The notes: generated from the letters alone by a model not told the origin. A stretch of 64,000 nucleotides of DNA from Streptomyces sp. NBC_00490 (GCF_036013645.1 NZ_CP107869.1:2170001-2234000); one strand, 5' to 3'; counted from the stretch's first letter, positions 23,909 to 32,991 are shown. Made by a program: numbers and translations.

Positions 23909-24828
23909 GGGTGGGCCTCCAGGTACTTGGCGATCTCCTCCCGCTCCCAGGCGCCGTCGGCGACGACGACGCGGTAGCGGCGGGTGAGGGTGTCACCGGG
24001 GGCGAGTTCCAGCTCGTCGCAGAAGGCCCAGGAGGGGGCCACACCGGCCCAGGGCTCGTTGCGGACGAACCAGTGGGCCGGGTGGGCGCCTTCGGTGCCG
24101 AGGTGGTCGTTCTCCGGGGCGTGCTCGAAGACCAGGGTGGCGTGGCCGTCCGTGCCGTCGTGCTCGCCGGACAGGGCCAGCCAGGGGGCCTGCGCGCCGA
24201 GCAGGCCGGGGCCCTCGGCGTCCGGCGCGATGACGCGGCCGTCGCGGAAGGCGCGCGGGCCGCGCCAGAACAGGCCCGTGTACCCGGCGAGTTCGCGTCC
24301 GGCGGTGGTGGGGCTGCCGAAGACCAGCGGCTCGTCACGCCGGTTGGTGATGGCGCTCGTCCAGGTCAGCGCCCACGATCCGGACCGCTGGTCCACGTCG
24401 TGGATCTCGATCCGGCGCTGCTCCTCGGCCCACAGCTCGCCGCTGTACGGGTGCCAGGTCAGCCGTTCGGCGATGACGACCCGGTCGTCGTCGGCGCGGA
24501 CCTCGTCGAAGCCGACGTGCGCCATCGACCCGACGCGCTCGGGGAGTTCGAGGTAGCCCTCGCCGTGCACGTACGAGTTGCCGCCCCACAGGTTGGCGCC
24601 CGACAGGTGCGAGGCGGTCAGGGACAGGCCCTTGTGCCAGCGGTGGTCGTTGGGGCGGTAGTCGGTGACGACGTCGCCGGCCAGGGTCCGCAGCGGGTGG
24701 ATGTACGGCTTGGGGGCCTCCCAGGCCGCCTCCGGCCGGTAGACGTAGGCGAGCAGCTCCACGCCGGTGGCCGGGTCGGTCACGGTGATGCGGTCGCCGT
24801 GCGCGTGGACGATGCGCAGCCCGGTCAT
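23902..24828 (-). CDS. PmoA/DUF6807-family protein
   Basis: A 308-residue protein of the family misnamed methane oxygenase PmoA, now DUF6807. Blocks include YIHPLRTLAGDVVTDYRPNDHRWHKG (about 42-67), HPYSGELWAEEQR and HWFVRNEPWAGVAPSW. No methane oxidation genes are present. In actinobacteria the family recurs beside Gfo/Idh/MocA dehydrogenases in carbohydrate loci, as here, and the fold is probably a beta-sandwich related to aldose epimerases. It overlaps the upstream dehydrogenase by ATGA and the downstream cupin by its stop. Confidence 0.85.
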   Translation of the reverse strand: MTGLRIVHAHGDRITVTDPATGVELLAYVYRPEAAWEAPKPYIHPLRTLAGDVVTDYRPNDHRWHKGLSLTASHLSGANLWGGNSYVHGEGYLELPERVGSMAHVGFDEVRADDDRVVIAERLTWHPYSGELWAEEQRRIEIHDVDQRSGSWALTWTSAITNRRDEPLVFGSPTTAGRELAGYTGLFWRGPRAFRDGRVIAPDAEGPGLLGAQAPWLALSGEHDGTDGHATLVFEHAPENDHLGTEGAHPAHWFVRNEPWAGVAPSWAFCDELELAPGDTLTRRYRVVVADGAWEREEIAKYLEAHPW

Positions 24829-25970
24829 ACGGGCACCTCCTCGCTGACGACGGGGGCCCAGCCGGGCGCGTTCCCGTGCATGGCCGTGTAGAACGGGTCG
24901 CCCGGGCCGATCTCGCCCGCCCGCACCGTGACGTCCGTGAACGCCGACTTGTACAGCGCGGCGATCAGTTCCAGGCTGCCACGTCCGTCGGCGCCGCTGC
25001 TGCGCGGCCGCTCCCCGGCGCGCATACTGGCGACCAGCTCGCGCAGCTGTTCCGTGTGCGAACTGGGCACATCCGCGCCGAAGTCCCGCCAGGCGGCGGC
25101 CTGCTCGTCGGGCACGCCGGGCGCCGGGGTGACGGCCCAGTTCTCGTTGCTGTGACCGTACAGATGGGTGAGTTCGACGGTCGCGCGCTCGCAGTCGATG
25201 CGGATGCGGCTGACCTCGTCGGGGCTCAGCACGCTGTTCACGACCGTGGCCAGCGCGCCGTTCTCGAAGCGGACCAGCGCGGTGGAGACGTCCTCGGTCT
25301 CCACGTCGTGGACCAGCCGCCCGGCCATGGCGCGCACCTCGCTCCACGGGCCGAGCAGGTCGAGCAGGAGATCCATCTGGTGGATGCCGTGGCCCATCGC
25401 CGGGCCGCCACCCTCGGTCTCCCAGCGGCCGCGCCAGGGCACGGCGTAGTACGCGGTGTCGCGGTACCAGGTGGTCTGGCAGTGCGCGACGAGCGGGCGG
25501 CCGAGGTCGTGTCCGTCGAGCAGGCGGCGCACATGCCGGGTGCCGGAGCCGAAGCGGTGCTGGAAGACGATGGAGGCGTACGGGCCGGCTTCCTTGCCCT
25601 CCTCCGCCTCCACGGCGTCGAAGTCGGCGAGGGTGGGCATCGGCGGTTTCTCGCACCACACCCAGGCCCCGGCGCGCAGCGCGGCGACCGTCTGGTCGCG
25701 GTGCAGGGTCGGCGGGGTGCAGATGGTGACGAGGTCGGGGCGCTGCTCGCGCAGCATGCGGTCCAGGTCGGTGTAGCCGTGCGGGACACCGCCCGCCGCG
25801 CAGAACGCCTCGACGGCCTTGGCATCGATGTCAACCGCCGCGACCACCTCGACCTCGCCCTGCTCGGCGAGGGCGCCGAGCGCGGTCAGGTGGGAGCCCC
25901 GGGCGATGGCGCCGGTACCGATGACGGCTGCCCGGATGCGGCGCCCGTCGTAGGGAGTGGTGGGTGACAT
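24825..25970 (-). CDS. Gfo/Idh/MocA-family oxidoreductase (first gene of sugar operon)
   Basis: A 381-residue NAD(P)-dependent dehydrogenase. AAVIGTGAIARGSHLTAL near 14-31 is the Rossmann motif, CEKPPMPTLADFDAVE near 109-124 contains the conserved EKP lysine, and GPAMGHGIHQMDLLLDLLGP holds the catalytic Asp/His region (GxxxDxgxHxxDl-like). It should oxidise or epimerise a sugar or inositol-like ring. The ATG at 25970 gives a normal length. It is coupled to the PmoA gene by a four-base overlap and preceded by a LacI-type operator. Confidence 0.87.
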   Translation of the reverse strand: MSPTTPYDGRRIRAAVIGTGAIARGSHLTALGALAEQGEVEVVAAVDIDAKAVEAFCAAGGVPHGYTDLDRMLREQRPDLVTICTPPTLHRDQTVAALRAGAWVWCEKPPMPTLADFDAVEAEEGKEAGPYASIVFQHRFGSGTRHVRRLLDGHDLGRPLVAHCQTTWYRDTAYYAVPWRGRWETEGGGPAMGHGIHQMDLLLDLLGPWSEVRAMAGRLVHDVETEDVSTALVRFENGALATVVNSVLSPDEVSRIRIDCERATVELTHLYGHSNENWAVTPAPGVPDEQAAAWRDFGADVPSSHTEQLRELVASMRAGERPRSSGADGRGSLELIAALYKSAFTDVTVRAGEIGPGDPFYTAMHGNAPGWAPVVSEEVPV

Positions 25971-26030
25971 GGACGCGATCAGCACTCCTCGAACGAACGG
26001 CGGACAGCGCCGACACCTGCCATCAGAGCA

Positions 26031-26044
26031 GCAAGCGCTTTCTC
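26031..26044. promoter_or_regulatory. LacI/GalR-type operator upstream of the Gfo/Idh/MocA operon
   Basis: AGCAAGCGCTTTCT contains the perfect octamer palindrome AAGCGCTT (26033-26040) and is palindromic over 14 bp except for one mismatched pair. AAGCGCTT with a central CG is the classic LacI/GalR-family core. It lies about 60 bp before the dehydrogenase start. No LacI gene is adjacent in the window. Confidence 0.5.
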
Positions 26045-26241
26045 TCCGCAGCAACCTAAGCGGCGGCACCCTGGCCGGTCAACAGCCCGTACGCCCTGCT
26101 CACCGGCGCTCGGCCCGCACCCTGTGCCAGGCCTGTCATCCGAGGCCGCTAGGCTGCCCTCCACACCTGTGATCACCGCGCCCGGACGGCTCGGTGTGCC
26201 CGTAACTCCTCCCCCGATCAGCGCTTGGACTCCCTACCTTC

Positions 26242-27117
26242 ATGTCTTGGTTTGAATCCTTCATCCTCGGACTCGTCCAGGGGCTGACCGAGTTCCTCCC
26301 CGTCTCCTCCAGTGCGCACCTGCGGCTGACCGCGGCCTTCGCGAAGTGGGACGACCCCGGCGCGGCCTTCACGGCGATCACGCAGATCGGTACCGAGGCG
26401 GCCGTACTGATCTACTTCCGCAAGGACATCGGGCGGATCATCTCGGCGTGGACCCGATCCCTGTTCAACAAGGAGATGCGGAGCAACCACGACGCCCAGA
26501 TGGGCTGGCTGGTCATCGTCGGCTCGATCCCCATCGGGGTGCTCGGCGTGACGCTCAAGGACCAGATCGAGGGGCCGTTCCGCGATCTGCGGATCACGGC
26601 GACCATGCTGATCGTGGTGGGCATCATCATCGGCATCGCCGACCGGATGGCGGCCCGCGACGAGAGCGGCGGCAAGCACCGCGCGGCCAAGCAGCGCAAG
26701 GGCCTGGAGGACCTGGGCGTACGGGACGGCCTGATCTTCGGCCTCTGTCAGGCCTGCGCCCTCATCCCGGGCGTCTCCCGCTCCGGCGCCACCATCAGCG
26801 GTGGCCTCTTCATGGGCTACAAGCGCGAGTCCGCGGCCCGCTACTCCTTCCTCCTCGCCATCCCCGCGGTGCTCGCGTCCGGCCTCTTCGAGACCAAGGA
26901 CGCGATGGAGGGCGGCCATGTGGACTGGCCCCAGACGATCTTCGCGACGATCATCGCCTTCGTCGTCGGATACGTGGTCATCGCGTGGTTCATGAAGTTC
27001 ATCTCGACCAAGAGCTTCATGCCGTTCGTCTGGTACCGCATCGCGCTCGGCATCGTGATCATCCTGCTGGTGACGTTCGGCGGGCTGAGCCCGCACGCGG
27101 CGGAGTCGGCCGGCTGA
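26242..27117 (+). CDS. uppP: Undecaprenyl-diphosphate phosphatase
   Basis: A 291-residue membrane enzyme (BacA type) that dephosphorylates undecaprenyl pyrophosphate so the lipid carrier can be reused in peptidoglycan synthesis; overexpression gives bacitracin tolerance in known cases. EFLPVSSSAH at 17-26 and PGVSRSG near 176-182 are the two catalytic loops, both intact. The internal charged segment (AARDESGGKHRAAKQRKG) between membrane helices is longer than in E. coli. The start ATG is at 26242. It stands alone. Confidence 0.93.
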   Translation: MSWFESFILGLVQGLTEFLPVSSSAHLRLTAAFAKWDDPGAAFTAITQIGTEAAVLIYFRKDIGRIISAWTRSLFNKEMRSNHDAQMGWLVIVGSIPIGVLGVTLKDQIEGPFRDLRITATMLIVVGIIIGIADRMAARDESGGKHRAAKQRKGLEDLGVRDGLIFGLCQACALIPGVSRSGATISGGLFMGYKRESAARYSFLLAIPAVLASGLFETKDAMEGGHVDWPQTIFATIIAFVVGYVVIAWFMKFISTKSFMPFVWYRIALGIVIILLVTFGGLSPHAAESAG

Positions 27118-27231
27118 CGCCCACGACAGCGGAGTCAACACGTTCGCACAACGAACACCGTGACCCATCACATACGTTGTGTGTAGCCGTTCGGTAGCGG
27201 AGTGTCAGTTCCTGCCCTTAGGCTTGTCCTC

Positions 27232-27411
27232 ATGCCCCCCTATTTCGTGGCCTCTGGTTCCGTGCGGTCTGCTGCCGAAGTGAACGAGCAGATCCGTGCG
27301 CTGTGGCTGCGGGCAGGCGGATCGCTGTCGGCCCAGGAGCGCGAGGAATACGAGTTGTTGGTGGTCGAGTGGGCGGCCGCGATCCGGGGGACCGTCATCA
27401 AGGCGGCCTGA
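27232..27411 (+). CDS. Small hypothetical protein (59 aa)
   Basis: A 59-residue, mostly helical protein (MPPYFVASGSVRSAAEVNEQ at the start, then EQIRALWLRAGG and EREEYELLVVEWAAAIRG). It has no signal or membrane segment and reads like a conserved small actinobacterial protein, but I cannot name the family. An ATG at 27232 is preferred over an ATG at 27202. It ends 15 bases from the convergent gene. Confidence 0.6.
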   Translation: MPPYFVASGSVRSAAEVNEQIRALWLRAGGSLSAQEREEYELLVVEWAAAIRGTVIKAA

Positions 27412-27426
27412 ACCAAGGCCTGCGGC

Positions 27427-28026
27427 TCAGTCGTTGGCCGGTCCGTAGCGCAGGACACCGTCGCGGGGCACCAGATACCCCACGCTCCGCTTCTCGGGCA
27501 GCTCACCGGCCAGCGACGCCGCGTCAATGCATCCGGAGACCTCCCATCCGACGGCGGCACAGCTGAACGGCGCGCTGCGGAAGGCCTCGGCGGCGATGGC
27601 GGCCAGCCAGTCGTCGATCAGGGCGGAGCGGTAGAAGGACCGACCGTCCCAGTAGGAGACTCCGGCAGCGTCCAGCGCGGTGTCCGGCACGTAGAAGTCC
27701 AGCCAGTCACTGCTGTCGTCGCCGCCACGGACCGCCATGACCCCGCACACGACAAGGTCCCCCGAAGGCAGCCGCACCCGGCCGTGGAGATGCCCGAACT
27801 CCTCCAGGGAGGCGACCGTGCAGGGCACGGCCTCCTGCTCCTCCGGCTCCCGGTCCCCGTGCCCGTAGCACCCCTGCACGCCTGCCGCGGCCCACACCGC
27901 GCTCAGGACGGCCTGAAGCCCGGCGTCGTCCGTCGAACCGACCTCGATGCCCAACTCGTAGGAACCGCCCGACCGGAACTGGTGGCGGAAGGAAGCGGCA
28001 TGCGTCATCGCACGATGATCGCTCAC
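27427..28026 (-). CDS. Hypothetical protein (199 aa)
   Basis: A 199-residue soluble protein with no signal peptide or membrane segment. It is rich in acidic and aromatic residues (SDWLDFYVPDTALDAAGVSYW, then IDDWLAAIAAEAF) and codon use is typical of the neighbours, supporting a real gene. The start is a GTG at 28026 or an ATG at 28008. It is divergent from the CPT-like kinase 31 bases away. I do not recognise a family. Confidence 0.65.
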   Translation of the reverse strand: MSDHRAMTHAASFRHQFRSGGSYELGIEVGSTDDAGLQAVLSAVWAAAGVQGCYGHGDREPEEQEAVPCTVASLEEFGHLHGRVRLPSGDLVVCGVMAVRGGDDSSDWLDFYVPDTALDAAGVSYWDGRSFYRSALIDDWLAAIAAEAFRSAPFSCAAVGWEVSGCIDAASLAGELPEKRSVGYLVPRDGVLRYGPAND

Positions 28027-28057
28027 CGGTCGCCGAAGCGCCTCCTAGGATCACCCC

Positions 28058-28627
28058 ATGGAGCATCTCGACAGCGTCCCCCCGCGCCAGGGCCTCGTCA
28101 TCTTCCTGAACGGCACCTCCAGTTCAGGCAAGTCCAGCATCGCGACCGAACTGCTGTCGATGCTGGACGAACCCTGGTTCCACATGCCCGTGGACGCCTT
28201 CCACGCGATGCGGTCGAGTGCCTCCGTGCCGCCGGACCAGGTGGGCGCCGTGTTGCACCGCACCTGGCAGGGCTTCCACCGCGCGGTCGCGGGGATGGCG
28301 GCCGCGGGGAACAACGTCGTCGTCGACCATGTGCTGAGCGCCCCATGGCGGCTCCACGACTGCCTGTCGCTGTTCGCACCCCGGGACGTGGTGTTCGTCG
28401 GCGTGCACTGCCCGCCCCTGGAGCTGGCGCGCCGGGAGAGTGAGCGGGGCGACCGGCCGCCCGGGCTCGCGGCCGGCCAACTGGAGCAGGTGCACTCCCA
28501 CGGGATCTACGACATCGAGTGCGACACCGACAGCGCCACCCCGAGGGAATGCGCCCTGCGCATCAAGGAGTTCCTGCCGGACCGCCCGACACCGACGGCG
28601 TTCGAGCGGTTGCGCGCGCTGCTCTGA
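28058..28627 (+). CDS. Chloramphenicol phosphotransferase-like P-loop kinase
   Basis: A 189-residue P-loop protein. FLNGTSSSGKSS (17-27) is the Walker A motif in the NGxSSxGKS form typical of the CPT family, MPVDAFHAM near 43-51 places the Asp that acts as catalytic base in chloramphenicol 3'-O-phosphotransferase, and VVDHVLSAPWRLHDCL follows. CPT inactivates chloramphenicol by phosphorylation; many family members in Streptomyces have unknown acceptors, so a resistance role is only possible. The context gives no further clue. Confidence 0.75.
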   Translation: MEHLDSVPPRQGLVIFLNGTSSSGKSSIATELLSMLDEPWFHMPVDAFHAMRSSASVPPDQVGAVLHRTWQGFHRAVAGMAAAGNNVVVDHVLSAPWRLHDCLSLFAPRDVVFVGVHCPPLELARRESERGDRPPGLAAGQLEQVHSHGIYDIECDTDSATPRECALRIKEFLPDRPTPTAFERLRALL

Positions 28628-28780
28628 CCTGCCGGATCACCGGTCCTCCGACCGGTGTTGATGGCGACGGCTTCACCGGTGGGAGCACGCGCCCGACGCG
28701 CCGCGGGCCCTCGGCCGTGGTCGTACCGACGCCCGAAATCCCCCGTACGGCACCGGAGTTCCCTTCGCTACCGTCGTGTC

Positions 28781-29959
28781 ATGCGAGCCATCGTCATAGG
28801 GGCGGGCATCGGCGGGCTGGCCGCGACGCTGAGTCTGCGTCGCGCCGGGCACGAGGTCACGCTGGTCGAGCAACTGCCGCGGTTCACCGAGGCCGGCGCC
28901 GGTATCCAGCTCGCGCCCAACGCCACGCGGGTGCTGCGCCGTCTGGACCGGCTCGACGCGGTCGCCGCGCAGGCCGCCCGGCCCGGCCGGCTGAGCTTCC
29001 GCATCTGGTCCGACGGGACGGAGATCTGTCAGTACGCGCTCGGCCGCGAGGTCGACGACGCGTTCGGGGCGCCCTATCTGCAACTGCACCGGGCCGATCT
29101 GCAGCAGGCCCTGGCCGCCGCCGTGCCGTCCGAGTCGGTGCGGCTCGGCACCCAGGTCGTGGGGATCGGCCAGGACGACAGGTCCGCCGAGGTGACGACG
29201 GCCGACGGCGAGCGACTGACGGCGGACCTCGTCCTGGCCGCGGACGGCATCCGCTCGGCGGCCCGCCAGTGGCTCTTCGGCGCGGACGAGGCGGTGTTCT
29301 CCAGGACCGCCGCGTACCGGGCGCTCCTCCCGGCCGGGCAGGTCGCCGATCTGGACCTGCCCGACACCGGGATCTGGCTCGGCCCCGGCCGGCACTTCGT
29401 CCACTACCGGGTCCGCCGTGGCGAACTCCTCAACGTCGTCGCCGTGTTCGGGACAGAAACGGCACAGGAGTCGTGGACCGCCCTCGCGGAGCCCGGAGAG
29501 CCGCTGCACGCCTTCGCGGGGTGGGATCCCCGGATCGTCCGGGTCCTCGAACGCGCGGGGCGGATGTACCGCTGGGGCATCCACACCCGCTCCCCGCTCC
29601 CCCGCTGGAACGCCGGACGGGTGACCCTGCTGGGCGACAGCGCCCACGCGATGGTGCCGTTCCAGGCCCAGGGCGCTGCCCAGGCGATCCTCGACGCGGC
29701 CGTGCTCGGCGACTGCCTCACGGACGCGGACCCCGCCGACGTACCCGCCGCGCTCGACCGGTACGTACGCCGCCGGCTGGCCGCCGCCACGCGGATGCAG
29801 GCCCGCTCCGCGCACGCGGGCGACGAGTTCCACCTCCCGGACGGACCGGAGGCCGGGGCGCGGAACGCCCGGATGGCTGCGCACGCGGCCGAACACGAGT
29901 TCCTGCCGGTGGCGACCGCATGGGCGGCCGACGACATCGACGAGGAGGCGACGCCATGA
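28781..29959 (+). CDS. FAD-dependent monooxygenase
   Basis: A 392-residue class A flavin monooxygenase. MRAIVIGAGIGGLAATLSLR is the FAD Rossmann motif at the very start, which fixes the ATG at 28781. ADGIRSAARQ near 158-167 is the DG motif, and LLGDSAHAMVPFQAQGAAQA near 282-301 is the second FAD motif. It resembles salicylate hydroxylase/6-hydroxynicotinate monooxygenase-like enzymes, but the aromatic substrate is unknown. The next gene is a small SnoaL/NTF2-fold protein 64 bases downstream, possibly cotranscribed. Confidence 0.85.
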   Translation: MRAIVIGAGIGGLAATLSLRRAGHEVTLVEQLPRFTEAGAGIQLAPNATRVLRRLDRLDAVAAQAARPGRLSFRIWSDGTEICQYALGREVDDAFGAPYLQLHRADLQQALAAAVPSESVRLGTQVVGIGQDDRSAEVTTADGERLTADLVLAADGIRSAARQWLFGADEAVFSRTAAYRALLPAGQVADLDLPDTGIWLGPGRHFVHYRVRRGELLNVVAVFGTETAQESWTALAEPGEPLHAFAGWDPRIVRVLERAGRMYRWGIHTRSPLPRWNAGRVTLLGDSAHAMVPFQAQGAAQAILDAAVLGDCLTDADPADVPAALDRYVRRRLAAATRMQARSAHAGDEFHLPDGPEAGARNARMAAHAAEHEFLPVATAWAADDIDEEATP

Positions 29960-30023
29960 GCCGCCACCCGAATGTCACCGCACGCCTCTTGGCCCCGCCC
30001 GCCCCGTGCCCAACACTGAGCCG

Positions 30024-30503
30024 ATGACGCAGCGTGTGGAGCTCGCCACCGTGATGGACCGGATGGCCGTCGACGAACTGATCACCGAGTACGCGGTGGC
30101 CGTGGACGACGGCGACTGGGAGGGGTACCGAAAGCTGTTCGCCTCGGACGGACGCGCGGACTACCGCTCGGCCGGCGGTGTCGAGGGAGACGCCGGGCAG
30201 GTCGCCACCTGGCTCGCGGAGAGCCTGCGGGTGTTCTCGATGCGGCAGCATCTGATCGTCAACCGGCGTATCGCCTTCGGCCAGTGGGACCACGACACGG
30301 GCGACACGGCCCGCGTCCAGGCCGACTACGTCAATCCCATGCGCATCGACCGGGACGGCGACGGAGCCGGTGCGGCCCCGGACTTCATCTGCGGCGGCCG
30401 CTACGCCTTCGGGCTGCTGCGCACGCACGACGGCTGGCGGCTCCGCGAGGTCGTCGTACAGGAGAAGTGGCGGCGCCTCCCTGCCCCCGCCCCCCGTCCA
30501 TGA
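30024..30503 (+). CDS. SnoaL-like/NTF2-fold protein
   Basis: A 159-residue protein of the SnoaL_4/ring-hydroxylating dioxygenase beta-like fold. VDELITEYAVAVDDGDWEGYRKLFASDG near 15-42 is the classic opening of this family (helix, then DgdwegyrelFa.DG), and the end has LRTHDGWRLREVVVQEKW. Such proteins act as small isomerases, dehydratases or structural partners. Downstream of an FAD monooxygenase, it may act on the same aromatic substrate (inference). The ATG at 30024 is preferred over a GTG at 30006. Confidence 0.75.
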   Translation: MTQRVELATVMDRMAVDELITEYAVAVDDGDWEGYRKLFASDGRADYRSAGGVEGDAGQVATWLAESLRVFSMRQHLIVNRRIAFGQWDHDTGDTARVQADYVNPMRIDRDGDGAGAAPDFICGGRYAFGLLRTHDGWRLREVVVQEKWRRLPAPAPRP

Positions 30504-30583
30504 TCAACTGAACCGGCGCCCTCTGTTTCCCGGGACGTCCGCACCACGCACACTTGAGGGACGCACGGGGTAGGAGGCGCCAT

Positions 30584-32149
30584 ATGAAGACGCTCGGCCA
30601 CTGGCTCACCTCCCCCTGGCGACGTTCCATCGCCGCCGCGCTCGCCGGCGCCCTGCCCGTGCTCGCCTTCCCCGCCCCGTCCCTGTGGTGGTTCGCCTAC
30701 GTCGCCCTGGTCCCCTGGATCGTCCTGGTCCGCTCCGCCCCGACCGGGAAGAGGGCGGCGTACGACGGCTGGTTCGGCGGGCTCGGGTTCATGCTGGCCA
30801 TGCACCACTGGCTGCTGCCGAGCCTGCATGTGTTCACCTTCGTCATCGCGGCCCTCCTCGGCGCACTGTGGGCGCCCTGGGGATGGCTGGTCCGCCGCTT
30901 CCTCGCCGGGGCGCCCTCGCCGGGCCGGATCTGCGGCGCCCTTCTCGTGCTGCCCTCGGGCTGGCTGCTGGTGGAGCTCGTCCGTTCCTGGCAGGGCCTC
31001 GGCGGGCCGTGGGGCATGCTCGGCGCCAGTCAGTGGGAGGTGGAGCCGGCGCTGCGGGTGGCCTCGGTGGGCGGGGTGTGGCTGATCAGCTTCCTGGTGG
31101 TGGCCGTGAACGTCGCCGTCGCCGTGCTGATCACCGTCCGGCAGTCCCGCGTTCCCGCGCTCGCCGCTCTCCTGGCCACGGCCGCCGCCACCTCGGCGGC
31201 CTGGATGTGGTCGCCGCGCCCGGACGCCGACGGCGGCGTACGGATCGCCGTCGTACAGCCGGGCGTCATCGAGGGCGTCGACCGGCGCTTCGCCCGCGAG
31301 GAACAGCTCACCCGTCAACTGGCCGGGCAGGACGTCGACCTGGTCGTGTGGGGCGAGAGCAGTGTCGGCTTCGACCTCGTCGACCGCCCCGACCTCGCCC
31401 GCAGGCTCGCCGCGCTCTCCGGCGAGACCGGCGCCGACATCCTCGTCAACGTGGACGCCCGGCGCTCCGACAAGCCCGGCATCTACAAGAGTTCGGTGCT
31501 CGTCGGCGCCGCCGGACTCACCGGCGACCGCTACGACAAGATGCGGCTCGTGCCCTTCGGCGAGTACATCCCCTTCCGCTCGCTGCTCGGCTGGGCGACC
31601 TCGGTGGGCAAGGCGGCGGGCGAGAACCGCAGGATGGGCTCCGAACAGGTCGTGATGGACGTCGGCCACGGGCTGAAGATCGGTCCGATGGTCTGCTTCG
31701 AGTCCGCATTCCCCGACATGAGCCGCCATCTCGCCGAGGACGGTGCCGAGGTGCTGGTCGCCCAGTCGTCGACGTCGAGCTTCCAGCACAGCTGGGCCCC
31801 CGAGCAGCACGCCTCGCTCGCCGCCCTGCGCGCCGCCGAGACAGGCCGCCCGATGGTCCACGCGACCCTGACGGGTGTCTCGGCCGTCTACGGCCCGGAG
31901 GGACAGCGGGTCGGCTCATGGCTGGGCACGAGCGCGAGCGCGACGACGGTCTACGAGGTACCGCTGGCCACGGGTGTCACGCCGTACGTCCGCTTCGGCG
32001 ACTGGGTGCCCCACGCGGCGCTGCTCATCCTCGCCGTCTGGTGCGCGGGGCAGGGAGTCCGGGTCCTGCGGCTCAGGCGGTCCGCTCCTGGACCGCGCGT
32101 ACCACCCGTTCGCACAGCTCATGGGTCGCCAGCGCGTCCCGGGCGCTGA
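30584..32149 (+). CDS. lnt: Apolipoprotein N-acyltransferase
   Basis: A 521-residue membrane enzyme that adds the third acyl chain to lipoproteins after signal peptide cleavage. Six or more N-terminal helices are followed by a carbon-nitrogen hydrolase domain with the triad Glu258 (VVWGES), Lys319 (YDKMRLVPFGEY) and Cys371 (GPMVCFESAFPD). Streptomyces usually carry two Lnt homologues; gene order suggests this is the second (from memory). TAGGAGGCGCC precedes the ATG. The last 77 bases overlap the convergent dehydrogenase gene, so the final residues (about 25) are encoded antisense to it. Confidence 0.9.
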   Translation: MKTLGHWLTSPWRRSIAAALAGALPVLAFPAPSLWWFAYVALVPWIVLVRSAPTGKRAAYDGWFGGLGFMLAMHHWLLPSLHVFTFVIAALLGALWAPWGWLVRRFLAGAPSPGRICGALLVLPSGWLLVELVRSWQGLGGPWGMLGASQWEVEPALRVASVGGVWLISFLVVAVNVAVAVLITVRQSRVPALAALLATAAATSAAWMWSPRPDADGGVRIAVVQPGVIEGVDRRFAREEQLTRQLAGQDVDLVVWGESSVGFDLVDRPDLARRLAALSGETGADILVNVDARRSDKPGIYKSSVLVGAAGLTGDRYDKMRLVPFGEYIPFRSLLGWATSVGKAAGENRRMGSEQVVMDVGHGLKIGPMVCFESAFPDMSRHLAEDGAEVLVAQSSTSSFQHSWAPEQHASLAALRAAETGRPMVHATLTGVSAVYGPEGQRVGSWLGTSASATTVYEVPLATGVTPYVRFGDWVPHAALLILAVWCAGQGVRVLRLRRSAPGPRVPPVRTAHGSPARPGR

Positions 32150-32978
32150 CCACCTTCCCCGCGCGCACGGCGTCGAGGAAGGCCATCACGACCTGCTCGA
32201 TGCCGCGCTGCCGGGCGACCGGGACCCAGTCCCCGCGCCGTCGCACGGTCGGCTGCCCCTTGTGGTCGATGACCTCGGCGAGGTTGACCACCTGACGCTT
32301 GGTGTCCTGCCCGGACACCTCCAGGATCTCCTCGGCCGAGCCGCTGAGCCGGTTCATCACACCGAGCGCGGTGAAGCCGTCGCCGGAGAGCTGGAGCACG
32401 AGGTGGTGCAGCAGTCCGTCCTGGACCCGGGCGCGCACGGTGACGTCGTCGACCTGGCCCGGAGCCAGGAAGCGCAGGGTGTCGACGACATGGATGAAGT
32501 CGTCGAGGATCATCGACCGCGGCTCCTCCGGCAGCCCGATCCGGTTCTTCTGCATGAGGATCAGCTCACGGGGATGGTCGGCGCACTGGGCGTACCCGGG
32601 CGCGTAGCGCCGGTTGAAGCCGACCGCGAGGGACACCTCCCGCTCCTCCGCGAGGGTCACCAGCCGCTCCGAGTCGGCGAGTTCGTACGCCAGCGGCTTG
32701 TCGACGTACGTCGGTACGCCCGCCTCCAGCAGCCGCGTCACGATCTCGGGGTGCACGACGGTGGGCGCGTGCACGAAGGCCGCGTCGAGCCCGGCGGCAA
32801 GAAGTGAGTCGAGGTCCTGATGGCGCTGGGCCCCGGGCAGATGGAGGCCGTCGGCGACCCGGGCCAGCGTGGCCGGGGTGCGGGTCTGCAGATGGAGTTC
32901 GACGCCGGGCACACCGCCGAGCACCGGCAGATAGGCCTTCCGGGCGATGTCGCCGAGTCCGATGCAGCCGACCTTCAC
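32073..32978 (-). CDS. Gfo/Idh/MocA-family oxidoreductase
   Basis: A 301-residue NAD(P)-dependent dehydrogenase. VGCIGLGDIARKAYLPVL at the N-terminus is the Rossmann motif, DKPLAYELADSERLV carries the conserved Lys, and AVGFNRRYAPGY and DDFIHVVDTLRFL give the catalytic segment (D...H..D). The start is a GTG at 32978. It lies 13 bases downstream of an FAD monooxygenase on the same strand, probably one operon under the TetR regulator. Its 3' end overlaps lnt by 77 bases, with both genes converging. Confidence 0.85.
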   Translation of the reverse strand: MKVGCIGLGDIARKAYLPVLGGVPGVELHLQTRTPATLARVADGLHLPGAQRHQDLDSLLAAGLDAAFVHAPTVVHPEIVTRLLEAGVPTYVDKPLAYELADSERLVTLAEEREVSLAVGFNRRYAPGYAQCADHPRELILMQKNRIGLPEEPRSMILDDFIHVVDTLRFLAPGQVDDVTVRARVQDGLLHHLVLQLSGDGFTALGVMNRLSGSAEEILEVSGQDTKRQVVNLAEVIDHKGQPTVRRRGDWVPVARQRGIEQVVMAFLDAVRAGKVVSARDALATHELCERVVRAVQERTA

Positions 32979-32991
32979 TACTGGGTTCTCC

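Noticed and set aside
23902..24828. Methane monooxygenase subunit
   Set aside because: The PmoA label for this family is historical; the protein is soluble and in a sugar-type operon with no pmoB or pmoC.
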